Positions 1-6,826 are shown, numbered from the stretch's first letter. The stretch: 7,486 nucleotides of DNA from Phycisphaerales bacterium (GCA_020054055.1 JAGVLZ010000032.1:1-7486), one strand, 5' to 3'. The notes: a model not told the origin generated them from the letters alone. Translations and numbers: made by a program.

Positions 1-35
1 GGCGATTCGAGCATCGGGAGCGCGAGGCCCATCGG

Positions 36-1091
36 CTACCCTTTCAGCGACGCCATGTCGATCACGAAGCGGTATTTCACATCCCCCTTCAGCATGCGCT
101 CGTACGCCTCCTCGATCTTCTGCATGGGGATGATCTCGATGTCGCTGACGATCCCATGCTTCCCGCAGAAGTCGAGCATCTCCTGCGTCTCGGCGATCCC
201 GCCGATCAGCGACCCCGCGATGCTCCGCCGCCCAAAGAGCAGCGGAAAGATCGAGGGCGAAGGGTGCGGGTGCTCCGGCGCGCCGAGCAGGCAGAGCGCC
301 CCATCAACCCGCAACAGGCCTGTGAACTGGTCGAGGTTGTGCGCCGCCGCCACAGTGTTGAGGATGAAATCGAAACTCCCTGCGTGTTTCCGCATCTCGG
401 CTTCGTTCTTCGAGACCACTACTTCGTCGGCGCCGAGGCGCTTGCCGTCCTCGATCTTGCTCGCGGACGTCGTGAAGAGCGCGGTCTGGCAGCCGAAGGC
501 GTGCGCGAACTTCACCCCCATGTGACCCAGCCCGCCGAGGCCGACGATGCCGACCTTCTTCCCCTTCGTCGCCCCCCAGTGTTTGAGCGGCGAATACGTC
601 GTGATCCCGGCGCAGAGCAGGGGTGCCGTCGCCGCCAGGTTCAGATTCGTCGGCACGCGGAGCACGAAGCGTTCCTCGACGGTGATCGACTTCGAGTACC
701 CGCCGTAGGTCATCTTCCCCGGCATATGCACGTCGGGACTGTTGTATGTGAACGTCGAGCCCTTCTCGCAATACTGCTCCAGCCCTTTCGCGCACGAAGG
801 GCACGAGCGGCACGAATCCACCATGCACCCCACCGCCGCGAGATCACCGGCCTTGAACCCCTTCACCTCCGCCCCCACCTTCGTCACGCGCCCGACAATC
901 TCATGCCCCGGCACGACGGGGAAGGTGATCCCCGGCCACTGGCCGCGGGCCATGTGCAGGTCGGAATGGCACACGCCGCAGAAGAGGACCTCGAACTGAA
1001 CATCGGTCGCCCCCGGCTCGCGGCGGTCGATGGTGGACAGGGCCAGCGGGCTGGTGGCGGACTGGGCGGCGTAGGCGGGTGACTTGGGCAT
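36..1091 (-). CDS. Zinc-dependent NADP(H)-preferring alcohol dehydrogenase / aldehyde reductase, YahK/CAD-like
   Basis: This 351-residue protein is a cytosolic medium-chain dehydrogenase/reductase that should interconvert alcohols and aldehydes with a nicotinamide cofactor. The N-terminal GroES-like catalytic domain carries the expected catalytic zinc ligands: C41 in GVCHSDLH, H63 in PGHE and C160 in PLLCAG. Structural zinc ligands are C94, C97, C100 and C108. The Rossmann domain has the dinucleotide loop GLGGLG at 184-189. After the second strand, TTSASK (207-212) resembles NADPH-binding members such as E. coli YahK and plant cinnamyl alcohol dehydrogenases, so NADPH preference is inferred. 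Length matches the family (about 350). The frame stays open upstream to 1223, but the ATG at 1091 is chosen because GGAGGAG precedes it and homology-like sequence begins just after it; the 44 extra residues look like translated leader. The gene is divergent from the dual-OB/DUF488 cassette. The physiological substrate cannot be read from sequence. Confidence 0.95.
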   Translation of the reverse strand: MPKSPAYAAQSATSPLALSTIDRREPGATDVQFEVLFCGVCHSDLHMARGQWPGITFPVVPGHEIVGRVTKVGAEVKGFKAGDLAAVGCMVDSCRSCPSCAKGLEQYCEKGSTFTYNSPDVHMPGKMTYGGYSKSITVEERFVLRVPTNLNLAATAPLLCAGITTYSPLKHWGATKGKKVGIVGLGGLGHMGVKFAHAFGCQTALFTTSASKIEDGKRLGADEVVVSKNEAEMRKHAGSFDFILNTVAAAHNLDQFTGLLRVDGALCLLGAPEHPHPSPSIFPLLFGRRSIAGSLIGGIAETQEMLDFCGKHGIVSDIEIIPMQKIEEAYERMLKGDVKYRFVIDMASLKG

Positions 1092-1095
1092 GTGG

Positions 1096-1102
1096 CTCCT
1101 CC
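1096..1102 (-). promoter_or_regulatory. Shine-Dalgarno site of the alcohol dehydrogenase gene
   Basis: Read on the minus strand this is GGAGGAG, ending 4 bases before the ATG at 1091. The first five bases, GGAGG, give about 6 bases of spacing. It decides the start codon against the longer upstream open frame. Confidence 0.8.
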
Positions 1103-1159
1103 GATGGGAATGGTACCGCGTGGTGAGCGGCGTCTCCGAGGCGGCTGGTCGGATTGTTG

Positions 1160-1182
1160 GCGCCCGATTGGGCGCGCTTTTT
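1160..1182 (+). terminator. Terminator-like hairpin in the divergent promoter region
   Basis: A perfect 6-bp stem, gcgccc (1160-1165) with gggcgc (1170-1175) around the loop gatt, is followed by gc and five T residues. This has the form of a short rho-independent terminator on the plus strand. No gene ends here on that strand, because the dehydrogenase reads leftward and the next gene starts at 1313. It could be a leader attenuator, a guard against transcription antisense to the cassette promoter, or chance in GC-rich DNA. Confidence 0.35.
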
Positions 1183-1208
1183 CCTGGTTCTGCACCCTGG
1201 CGCGCTTT
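1171..1208. repeat. 10-bp direct repeat in the intergenic region
   Basis: GGCGCGCTTT occurs at 1171-1180 and again at 1199-1208, 28 bases start to start. The first copy overlaps the 3' arm and T-tract of the hairpin at 1160-1182. Both lie between two divergent genes, where a paired regulator site would be plausible. There is no other support for an operator. Confidence 0.3.
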
Positions 1209-1274
1209 GGTGCGGATTCTCACCGCGGAGGGGTTCGGACGGGAGTGAGGGGATCGGGAATGTGGCTACTCGGT

Positions 1275-1280
1275 TAGAAT
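1275..1280 (+). promoter_or_regulatory. Candidate -10 box of the dual-OB/DUF488 cassette
   Basis: TAGAAT matches the TATAAT consensus at 5 of 6 positions and stands in a short AT-rich patch within GC-rich DNA. It lies 32 bases before the start codon at 1313, so transcription would begin near 1287 with a leader of roughly 25 bases. No convincing -35 hexamer sits 16-19 bases upstream, so the promoter may depend on an activator or another sigma factor, or may not be real. Confidence 0.35.
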
Positions 1281-1297
1281 GCACCGCTCACGAGGCC

Positions 1298-1303
1298 GGA
1301 GGG
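1298..1303 (+). promoter_or_regulatory. Shine-Dalgarno site of the dual-OB gene
   Basis: GGAGGG lies 9 bases before the ATG at 1313. It supports that start over the in-frame upstream codon at 1154, whose extra 53 residues do not look like protein of this family. Confidence 0.7.
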
Positions 1304-1312
1304 ACATCGCCC

Positions 1313-2023
1313 ATGCCGTCCAAGCGGATCATTGTCTTTGCGAACTCCGCGAAGAAGCGCGAGCGATGCATCGCCGGGATGGAGATTGGAAGAGGTGAAT
1401 CGAGGACTCCCACAGGCTGGGTCCGCCCGGTGAGCGGCGAGTCGGAGGGAGAGTTGCAGTTGCGCCACATGCTGGTTCACGGCGGCGGGTTCCCGTCCGT
1501 TCTGGACATCGTCGATGTCCCGCTGACCAAGCACGCGGAAGATGCCATCCACCCCGAAGATTGGATTCTCGAAGCCAACCGAAAATGGACGCGCGTCGGG
1601 AGGCTCGACCCGGGCGAACTTGCATCCCTCGAAGAAGCACCCGATGACCTCTGGTTTCAACCACACGTCGGCACGGATCGGGCGACGGGGGAGTTCCTTC
1701 TGAAAAGGCCGGGCCATCGCTCGCTCTATCTCATTCGACCGGAGCAGTTCCGGGTGGCTGTATCGGCCATACACTATCCCGACAGCCCACGCCCCACGAT
1801 CAAGCGTCGCGCGCATTTCACCTATCGGGGCCGAGCATACGAGATGAACCTGACCGATCCACTGTTCACCGAGGCGCATTGCAACAACCCGCCCGCGGTC
1901 GGCGCGCGCCCCGTCACGATCCGCCCGCGTTTCACCGAGCGATGCCTCCTGTGCGTCAGTTTGACGCCGCTTTACAAGGATCTTCACTGGAAGGTGGTCG
2001 CCACCGTGCTGGAGTTGCCATGA
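1313..2023 (+). CDS. Dual OB-fold (DuOB-type) domain protein, first gene of a DUF488 cassette
   Basis: This 236-residue protein resembles the family I know as dual OB-containing (DuOB) proteins, which often sit beside DUF488 genes. The features used are the N-terminal block KRIIVFANSAKKRERCIAG (residues 4-22), then GWVRPVSGE (35-43), SLYLIRP (137-143) and the C-terminal block CLLCVSLTPLYKD followed by HWKVVATVLE (211-234). The alternating hydrophobic strands suit a small beta-barrel protein. No signal peptide or membrane segment is visible, so it should be cytosolic. A nucleic-acid or nucleotide-binding role is inferred from the OB fold; no catalytic motif is evident. Cysteines 190, 211 and 214 are present but do not form a clear zinc site. 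Its stop TGA overlaps the next gene's ATG in an ATGA, so translation is coupled. The start is set by GGAGGG 9 bases upstream. The family call is by memory of conserved motifs, without a profile search. Confidence 0.75.
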   Translation: MPSKRIIVFANSAKKRERCIAGMEIGRGESRTPTGWVRPVSGESEGELQLRHMLVHGGGFPSVLDIVDVPLTKHAEDAIHPEDWILEANRKWTRVGRLDPGELASLEEAPDDLWFQPHVGTDRATGEFLLKRPGHRSLYLIRPEQFRVAVSAIHYPDSPRPTIKRRAHFTYRGRAYEMNLTDPLFTEAHCNNPPAVGARPVTIRPRFTERCLLCVSLTPLYKDLHWKVVATVLELP

Positions 2024-2670
2024 TCGGGAGCGCTCCGACGAAGCCCTGCCTGTTCACGATCGGCCACTCCGACCACGAAACGATGGAGTTCTTGGCCTTG
2101 CTGTCTCGGCACGGCGTGAGCGCCATCGCCGACGTTCGATCCCATCCGTACAGCCGATTCCACGCGCAGTTCAATCGCGAGATCATGGCGGAGTGGCTGG
2201 GTCGCGCCGGGGTCCAGTATGCCTTTCTCGGGAAGGAACTCGGCGCACGCCGCACGGAGCGAGAGAGTTACCACGGCAATCAGGCAAGGTACGACCTCAT
2301 CAGCCGACTGCCCGCGTTCGGCGAGGGGCTCGATCGGCTGCGTCGCGGTATCTCGGCCCACCGCATCGCCCTCCTCTGCGCGGAGAAAGACCCGATCACC
2401 TGCCATCGAACCGTGCTGGTGTGCCGTCACCTTCGCTCGGACCCCATCGAGATTCGTCACATCCTCGAGGACGGCTCGATCGAGTCCACCGAGCAGGCCG
2501 AAGCGCGTCTGCTCGATGCCGTCGGCCTCCCGCCCACCCACCTTTTTTGCGATCGTTCCGAACTCATCGAGCAGGCGTACGATCTCCAGGCCGAGAGGAT
2601 CGCATTCACGGAGTCCGAGTTGTCGCCCCCGATCCGCGCCGCCCCCATCCCCAACGGCGAAACAGCGTGA
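2020..2670 (+). CDS. DUF488 domain protein, long form with C-terminal extension
   Basis: This 216-residue protein shows the DUF488 hallmarks in order: the opening strand LFTIGHS (11-17), IADVRSHPYSR (36-46) followed by QFNR, the block FLGKELGAR (69-77) and the signature CAEKDPITCHR (120-130). Roughly 85 residues follow, including HILEDGSIE (147-155), which resembles the C-terminal part seen in longer DUF488 proteins. DUF488 has no established biochemical function that I can state firmly. The conserved C, E, C, H and R of the signature suggest an active site, which is inference. The protein appears soluble. The start ATG at 2020 overlaps the preceding stop (ATGA), with GGAG 5 bases upstream at 2011-2014. 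The frame is open back to 1879, but the upstream part is a shadow of the dual-OB gene. The stop overlaps the next gene's GTG start. Confidence 0.85.
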   Translation: MIGSAPTKPCLFTIGHSDHETMEFLALLSRHGVSAIADVRSHPYSRFHAQFNREIMAEWLGRAGVQYAFLGKELGARRTERESYHGNQARYDLISRLPAFGEGLDRLRRGISAHRIALLCAEKDPITCHRTVLVCRHLRSDPIEIRHILEDGSIESTEQAEARLLDAVGLPPTHLFCDRSELIEQAYDLQAERIAFTESELSPPIRAAPIPNGETA

Positions 2671-3110
2671 GCATTCAACTCTTCACGATCGGCTTTGCGG
2701 AGTCGACCGCCGAGCATTTCTTCGGGCTGCTCCGCGATGCCGGGGTCAAACGGGTCGTCGATGTCAGGCTGAACAACACGTCTCAACTCGCGGGCTTCTC
2801 GAAGAAGGACGACCTCCGCTTCTTCCTGCGCGAAGTCTGCGGGATCGAGTACATGCATGTGCCGGAACTCGCTCCCACCCGGGACATGCTCGACGCCTAC
2901 AAGAAGCACAACGGATCGTGGTCGGTCTACGAGCAGGAGTTCAATGAACTCATGGCCAGACGCGGCATCGAAAACGCCATCTCACGCGACACCGCTCACC
3001 TCGGATGCCTGCTGTGCAGCGAGAAGAAGCCGCATCAATGCCATCGCCGATTGGTTGCGGAGTACCTGGAGAGGAATTGGGGTGAATCGGTTACGCAGCA
3101 CCTTGTCTGA
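2667..3110 (+). CDS. DUF488 domain protein, short form, third gene of the cassette
   Basis: This is a 147-residue minimal DUF488 protein. It begins with LFTIGFAES (5-13), continues with VVDVRLNN (30-37), a central block FFLREVCGIEYMHVPELAPT (52-71), and the signature CSEKKPHQCHR (117-127), close to the equivalent motif of the preceding gene. It is not a recent duplicate: the opening motif reads TIGF, not TIGHS, the middle regions differ, and the long C-terminal extension is missing. The start is a GTG inside GTGA, overlapping the upstream TGA. No good Shine-Dalgarno is seen, so expression should depend on translational coupling. The GTG is preferred because the family's first strand starts four residues later, and no closer ATG exists. 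The function is unknown. Sharing a transcript with a different DUF488 protein suggests two partner subunits or successive steps. Confidence 0.85.
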   Translation: MSIQLFTIGFAESTAEHFFGLLRDAGVKRVVDVRLNNTSQLAGFSKKDDLRFFLREVCGIEYMHVPELAPTRDMLDAYKKHNGSWSVYEQEFNELMARRGIENAISRDTAHLGCLLCSEKKPHQCHRRLVAEYLERNWGESVTQHLV

Positions 3111-3111
3111 G

Positions 3112-3133
3112 GCACCGGACCGGGCGCCGGTGC
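3112..3133 (+). terminator. GC-rich hairpin directly after the DUF488 cassette
   Basis: The arms gcaccgg (3112-3118) and ccggtgc (3127-3133) form a perfect 7-bp stem with an 8-base loop, starting two bases after the last stop codon. No T-run follows on the plus strand, so it is not a classical intrinsic terminator. It may protect the 3' end of the mRNA or assist termination. Confidence 0.4.
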
Positions 3134-3137
3134 TGTC

Positions 3138-3168
3138 AAAAGTGAAAACGGCCCCCCAAACGGGGCCG
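3138..3168 (-). terminator. Intrinsic terminator of the tRNA-Asp transcript
   Basis: On the minus strand, CGGCCCC and GGGGCCG (window 3149-3155 and 3162-3168) form a perfect 7-bp GC stem with a 6-base loop. They are followed by TTTTCACTTTT, a broken U-tract (window 3138-3148). The hairpin starts 8 bases after the tRNA 3' end, as expected for a tRNA unit, and may also end polA readthrough. Confidence 0.75.
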
Positions 3169-3175
3169 CTTCAAG

Positions 3176-3249
<74 letters not shown>

Positions 3250-3292
3250 AAGTTCGTTTTTCGCCCGCCCGGCCGTCCGAACGGGGGGAGGA

Positions 3293-3321
3293 AATGTAGC
3301 GGACTCCACCCCCGGATTCAA
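3293..3321 (-). promoter_or_regulatory. Sigma-70-type promoter of tRNA-Asp
   Basis: Read on the minus strand, TTGAAT (window 3316-3321) and TACATT (3293-3298) each match the -35 and -10 consensus at 4 of 6 positions and are separated by exactly 17 bases. Transcription would start near 3286, giving a leader of roughly 37 bases before the mature tRNA. It lies in the gap between polA and the tRNA, where an independent promoter is expected. Confidence 0.55.
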
Positions 3322-3358
3322 GCGCCCGCCGCGCCCCCCGCAAATCACGCGGAATCCC

Positions 3359-6247
3359 CTACTTCCCCTCGAACCAGTTGATGCTGACCGATGCCTCGAC
3401 CTTCAATGGCACGCTCAGCATCATCGCTCCCTCCATCCGCTCAACGATCAGCGCCTTGACCGACCCGGCGATCGGCGCGGGGGCCTCGAAAACGAGTTCG
3501 TCGTGGATCTGGAGGAGCATGGCGACCCCCTCAAACTCCGGCGGGCGGCCGCCGCGCCGGTGGGCCGCGTGTTTGCTCAGTCGCGCGTGCAGGTCGACCA
3601 TTGCGATCTTGATGAGGTCGGCCGCCGAGCCCTGCACCACGGAGTTAATGGCGATCCGCTCCGCGAGGGCACGTTCGGACGGGTTGCGCGACTCGATCCC
3701 CGTGATCGGCCGCCGGCGTTTGAGCATCGTCTCGACGTATCCGAACTGCCGCGCCTGGGCGATGCACTCTTCAAGGAAGGTTTTGATGCCGGCGAAGCGT
3801 CGCTTGTAGCCGTCGATGATCTCCGCGGCGGCCTCGTTGGTGATGGCGAGGCGTCGCGAGAGGCCGAAGGGGGTCACGCCGTAGACGATGCCGAAGTTCA
3901 CCATCTTGGCGCCGTTGCGCTGCTCCTTTGTCACCTTGTCGAGCGGGACGCCGTTGATCTGGGCCGCCACGGCGGTGTGGATGTCGTCCCCGCGATGGAA
4001 CGCCTCGGCGAGGGCGGGGTCGCGCGACAGGTGCGCGAGCAGGCGGAGTTCGATCTGCGAGTAGTCGGCGGAGATCAGCACCCTTCCGGGCGGGGCGACG
4101 AATGCCTTGCGTATCTCGCGCCCGATGTCGGTGCGGATGGGGATGTTCTGGAGGTTCGGGTCGCTCGATGAGAGCCGCCCCGTGGCCGCGCCGGTCTGAT
4201 TGAACGAGGAGTGAACTCGTTTGGTTTCCGGGTTGATCTCGGCTTTCAGCGCGGTAAGGTAAGTTCCGACCAGTTTGGTCAGTTGGCGATACTCGACGAT
4301 GAGGCCGGGAACGGGCGACTTCACCTCGGGATCGAGCGCGAGTTTCTCCAGCACCTCAACATCGGTCGAGAACCCGGTCTTGGTGCGTCTGAGCGGCTTG
4401 ATCCCCAGCCCCGGTGGATCATCGCCGGGCGAGTTGAAGAGCGCCTCGGAGAGTTGTTTCGGTGAATCGGGATTGAACGGCCAGGGTGAATCCACCTTGA
4501 TCTTTGCCTTCAGTTCGTCGATGCGCGCATTCAATCGCGCGGCCTGTCGATCCAGTTCCGCCGGATCGACGGTGATCCCGTTCCACTCGAGTTCCGCCAG
4601 CACCTCGACCAGCGGCATCTCCACCTTCTCGAACAGGTCGATCAGTTGCATCGCCCGCAACTGCGGCAGCATCACCTCGCGCAGCCGGAAAGACATGTCG
4701 GCGTCTTCCGCGGCATAGGTCGTCGCGGCATCGACGGGGACCGTGTCGAAGGTCCGCTGTTCCTTGCCGCTGCCGATGAGTTCGGTGATCGAGATGTTCT
4801 TGTGGTAGAGGAGCGCGAGGCAGAGGTTATCGAGCGAATGGCTGGAGCGCGACGAGTCGATCAGAAAACTCGAAGTCATCGAGTCAAAGAGATATCCCTG
4901 CGCGGCACGCACCTCCACGCCGTGGCGGCGGAGGATGAGCATGTCGTACTTCAGGTTGTGGCCGCACTTGGCCCTGGCCGGGTCTTCGAGGATCGGTCGT
5001 AGCGCTTCGAGGATTGTCGCTTCGTCGAGGTGCGGATCGGGATCGGGTGAACGAACGGGGATGTACCACGCTTCGCCGGGCTTCACGGAGAATGACACGC
5101 CGCAGAGTTTGGCACGCAGCGGCGAGAGTCCGGTTGTTTCAGTGTCAACGGCGACGATTTCGGCGGCGTTCAGGCGCGCGACGAGTTGATCCAAGTCTGG
5201 CTTTGTTCGTACGCAACGGTAATCCCCCGCCGCCATGAACTCTGGCAATGCCCGAGGGGATTGATCGAAGAGGCCGCCGAATGTGGGCTCGGGTTGCGGG
5301 CGCGGAGCCTTGCGCTGTGGTCCGCTCGCTTCCGGCCCATCGAGCGCGGCCGGGACCCCTCCCGCGCGCCCGGGGTTCGTGGAGGCGCCTATCAGCGCCT
5401 TCACTTCTTCCTGGTACCGATTGAACCCGAGTTCTTTCAGGATCGGGATCATCCGGTCGAGTTTCAGCCCCGAAACATCGGCGTCGTCGAGATTCAGTTC
5501 CACCGGCACGTCGTGACGAAGGGTGACGAGGGTCTTCGACATCCCGAGCCGCGGCGCGGCCTCTCGGAGTTTCTCGCCCCGCTTGCCCTTGATCTCCGCC
5601 GCGTGTGCCAGCAGGTTGTCGAGCGTCCCCCACTGTGAGATCAGTTCGGCGGCGGTCTTGGGCCCGATCCCCTCGACACCCGGCACGTTGTCCACGCTGT
5701 CGCCCATGAGGGTGAGCATGTCGATGACCTGCTCCGGCGTGACCCCCTTCTCTTCCTTCAGACGCTTGGCGTCGATACGCTCGTCGGTGTGGACGTCGTA
5801 CATCTCGACGCGCCCCTCCGAGAGAAGTTGTTGGAGGTCCTTGTCCTTCGATACGAGGCGGATCTTCACGTCCGGATGCTTCGTGACCACGGTCGCGATG
5901 ACGTCGTCCGCCTCGAATCCCTCCACTCCGAGCACCGGCACGCCCAGTTCCTTCAGTATCGACACGCACCGATTGACCTGGGGCCAGAGCGCCTCGGGCG
6001 GCGCTTCGCGGTGCGCCTTGTATTCCGGGTAGATCTCGGAGCGGAAGGTCTCCTTATCCCCACTCACGTCGATCGCCACCACGAGGTAATCGGGCTTCAA
6101 CTCGCGCAGGAGTTTCAGGATCATGCCGACAAAGCCGAACGTCGCGTTCGTCGGCTCGCCCGTCACGGGCGATGACATCGGCGTGCGGATGGCGTGGTAC
6201 GCACGAAAAAACTGCGCGTGGCCGTCGATGAGGTAGAGGGTCTTCAT
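3359..6247 (-). CDS. polA: DNA polymerase I with 5'-3' exonuclease, proofreading and polymerase domains
   Basis: At 962 residues this is a complete family A replicative-repair polymerase, for Okazaki-fragment processing and gap filling. Residues 1-285 form the 5' flap nuclease, with metal-binding acids D8, D114/D115, D135/D137 and D183/D186 (GDSVDN) and a helix-hairpin-helix near GVEGIGPKTA. A Gly/Pro-rich linker follows (about 285-335). The 3'-5' exonuclease domain keeps all three motifs: D368 and E370 in DTETTGL, D435 in NLKYD, and Y511 with D515 in YAAED, so proofreading should be active. The polymerase has motif A DYSQIELR (D728), motif B R777-K781-F785-Y789 in the O helix, and motif C QIHDELVFE (D916). 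Phe at 785 predicts discrimination against dideoxynucleotides, as in E. coli. A basic, Gly/Pro-containing segment (about 893-907) precedes motif C. The first ATG is used because YLIDGH starts at once, though no strong Shine-Dalgarno is visible. A repeat-bounded transposase element abuts its 5' end. Confidence 0.98.
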   Translation of the reverse strand: MKTLYLIDGHAQFFRAYHAIRTPMSSPVTGEPTNATFGFVGMILKLLRELKPDYLVVAIDVSGDKETFRSEIYPEYKAHREAPPEALWPQVNRCVSILKELGVPVLGVEGFEADDVIATVVTKHPDVKIRLVSKDKDLQQLLSEGRVEMYDVHTDERIDAKRLKEEKGVTPEQVIDMLTLMGDSVDNVPGVEGIGPKTAAELISQWGTLDNLLAHAAEIKGKRGEKLREAAPRLGMSKTLVTLRHDVPVELNLDDADVSGLKLDRMIPILKELGFNRYQEEVKALIGASTNPGRAGGVPAALDGPEASGPQRKAPRPQPEPTFGGLFDQSPRALPEFMAAGDYRCVRTKPDLDQLVARLNAAEIVAVDTETTGLSPLRAKLCGVSFSVKPGEAWYIPVRSPDPDPHLDEATILEALRPILEDPARAKCGHNLKYDMLILRRHGVEVRAAQGYLFDSMTSSFLIDSSRSSHSLDNLCLALLYHKNISITELIGSGKEQRTFDTVPVDAATTYAAEDADMSFRLREVMLPQLRAMQLIDLFEKVEMPLVEVLAELEWNGITVDPAELDRQAARLNARIDELKAKIKVDSPWPFNPDSPKQLSEALFNSPGDDPPGLGIKPLRRTKTGFSTDVEVLEKLALDPEVKSPVPGLIVEYRQLTKLVGTYLTALKAEINPETKRVHSSFNQTGAATGRLSSSDPNLQNIPIRTDIGREIRKAFVAPPGRVLISADYSQIELRLLAHLSRDPALAEAFHRGDDIHTAVAAQINGVPLDKVTKEQRNGAKMVNFGIVYGVTPFGLSRRLAITNEAAAEIIDGYKRRFAGIKTFLEECIAQARQFGYVETMLKRRRPITGIESRNPSERALAERIAINSVVQGSAADLIKIAMVDLHARLSKHAAHRRGGRPPEFEGVAMLLQIHDELVFEAPAPIAGSVKALIVERMEGAMMLSVPLKVEASVSINWFEGK

Positions 6248-6268
6248 GAACGGGCGAAAAGGTAGCAG

Positions 6269-6316
6269 AGCCGCGAAGCGGCGCCCGATGCGAAGCCCAG
6301 GGCGGCAGCCCTGGGT
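6269..6316. repeat. Left copy of outer 48-bp inverted repeat (composite palindrome)
   Basis: This copy contains two separate hairpins: gccgc-gaa-gcggc at 6270-6282, and cccagggc-ggca-gccctggg at 6296-6315 with an 8-bp stem. It matches the reverse complement of 6889-6936 at every base except the 17th (C here, T there). The copy ends 21 bp from the polA start codon, so it lies in the polA leader or promoter region. GTAG, the tetranucleotide that classical REPs carry beside their palindrome, occurs at 6262-6265. Confidence 0.9.
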
Positions 6317-6333
6317 ACAAACTCGGAATATCC

Positions 6334-6350
6334 TGAGCCCCGAAGGGGCG
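6334..6350. repeat. Left copy of inner 17-bp inverted repeat
   Basis: tgagccccgaaggggcg contains the palindrome gcccc-gaa-ggggc. Its inverted partner is at 6850-6866; the two differ only in the loop (gaa against aac). It lies 23 bases beyond the transposase stop codon. Confidence 0.8.
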
Positions 6351-6373
6351 CCACCCCACCTCGGCGCGACAAC

Positions 6374-6826
6374 TCAATCAAACACATACCGCGCATCGTA
6401 CGAAACCCCGTGCCGTTCGAGAAACGCGATCAACTCATCCTTGAACGTGATCGTCCGATGATGCTCCTCTTGATTCTCGATATACGTCCGCACGTCCGGC
6501 ACGACCGATCGGCTGACGGAGAAGACCGCGTAGCCTGACTGCCACGCGAACGCTTTCAAGTCCGCTGCGGACTCGTGGATCCAACGAGAAGAGTTCGCTT
6601 TGACATCGCGCACGAGGTCCGACGACGAAAGCGCGGGATGCACATCAATGAGCAGATGCACATGATCCTCGATGCCGCCCGAAGCGAGGAGCACGGAGTC
6701 GCGATGCTTGATGATGCCCCCGATGTAGGCGTACAGCCTTGGCCGAAGATCGGCGCGGAGCCACGGCTCTCGGTTCTTGGTTGAGAAGATGATGTGGGAG
6801 TAGATCGCGTGAAGCGTTTGGCCCAT
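6374..6826 (-). CDS. REP-associated tyrosine transposase / IS200-like Y1 transposase
   Basis: This 150-residue protein belongs to the Y1 HUH transposase fold (IS200/IS605 TnpA and RAYT relatives), which nicks and rejoins single-stranded DNA at hairpins through a 5'-phosphotyrosine. Visible marks are the N-terminal strand IYSHIIFSTKNREPWL (8-23), the metal-binding HUH motif H55-V56-H57 in DHVHLLI, the conserved WQSGYAVFSVS stretch (95-105), and the presumed nucleophile Y115 in the helix YIENQEEHH, with Q119 one turn later. The tail SYDARYVFD is typical of this group. Length is normal and no frameshift or lost catalytic residue is seen, so the enzyme may be active. No accessory tnpB gene is present. 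The gene is centred within two inverted-repeat pairs that are its likely substrates. The start ATG has only a weak GTGGA upstream. Confidence 0.93.
   Translation of the reverse strand: MGQTLHAIYSHIIFSTKNREPWLRADLRPRLYAYIGGIIKHRDSVLLASGGIEDHVHLLIDVHPALSSSDLVRDVKANSSRWIHESAADLKAFAWQSGYAVFSVSRSVVPDVRTYIENQEEHHRTITFKDELIAFLERHGVSYDARYVFD

Noticed and set aside
1..32. Possible start of a further minus-strand gene (ATG at 32, reading MGLALPMLES to the edge) three bases after the dehydrogenase stop
   Set aside because: An AAAGGG stretch lies at plausible spacing, but only ten codons are visible and chance cannot be excluded.
156..1082. Long plus-strand open frame opposite the alcohol dehydrogenase
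   Set aside because: It is the antisense shadow of a clear enzyme gene; its translation is Arg/His/Pro rich with no domain.
1092..1223. N-terminal 44-residue extension of the alcohol dehydrogenase
   Set aside because: The extension is low-complexity, Arg/Thr/Pro rich and unlike the family, and a strong Shine-Dalgarno site marks the internal ATG at 1091.
3332..3350. Weak ccgc/gcgg hairpin after the polA stop as a polA terminator
   Set aside because: The stem is only 4 bp with no U-tract; readthrough to the tRNA terminator is more likely.
5145..5969. Long minus-strand frame inside polA
   Set aside because: It is an out-of-frame shadow of polA, extremely rich in Arg and Gly, as expected from high-GC codon usage.
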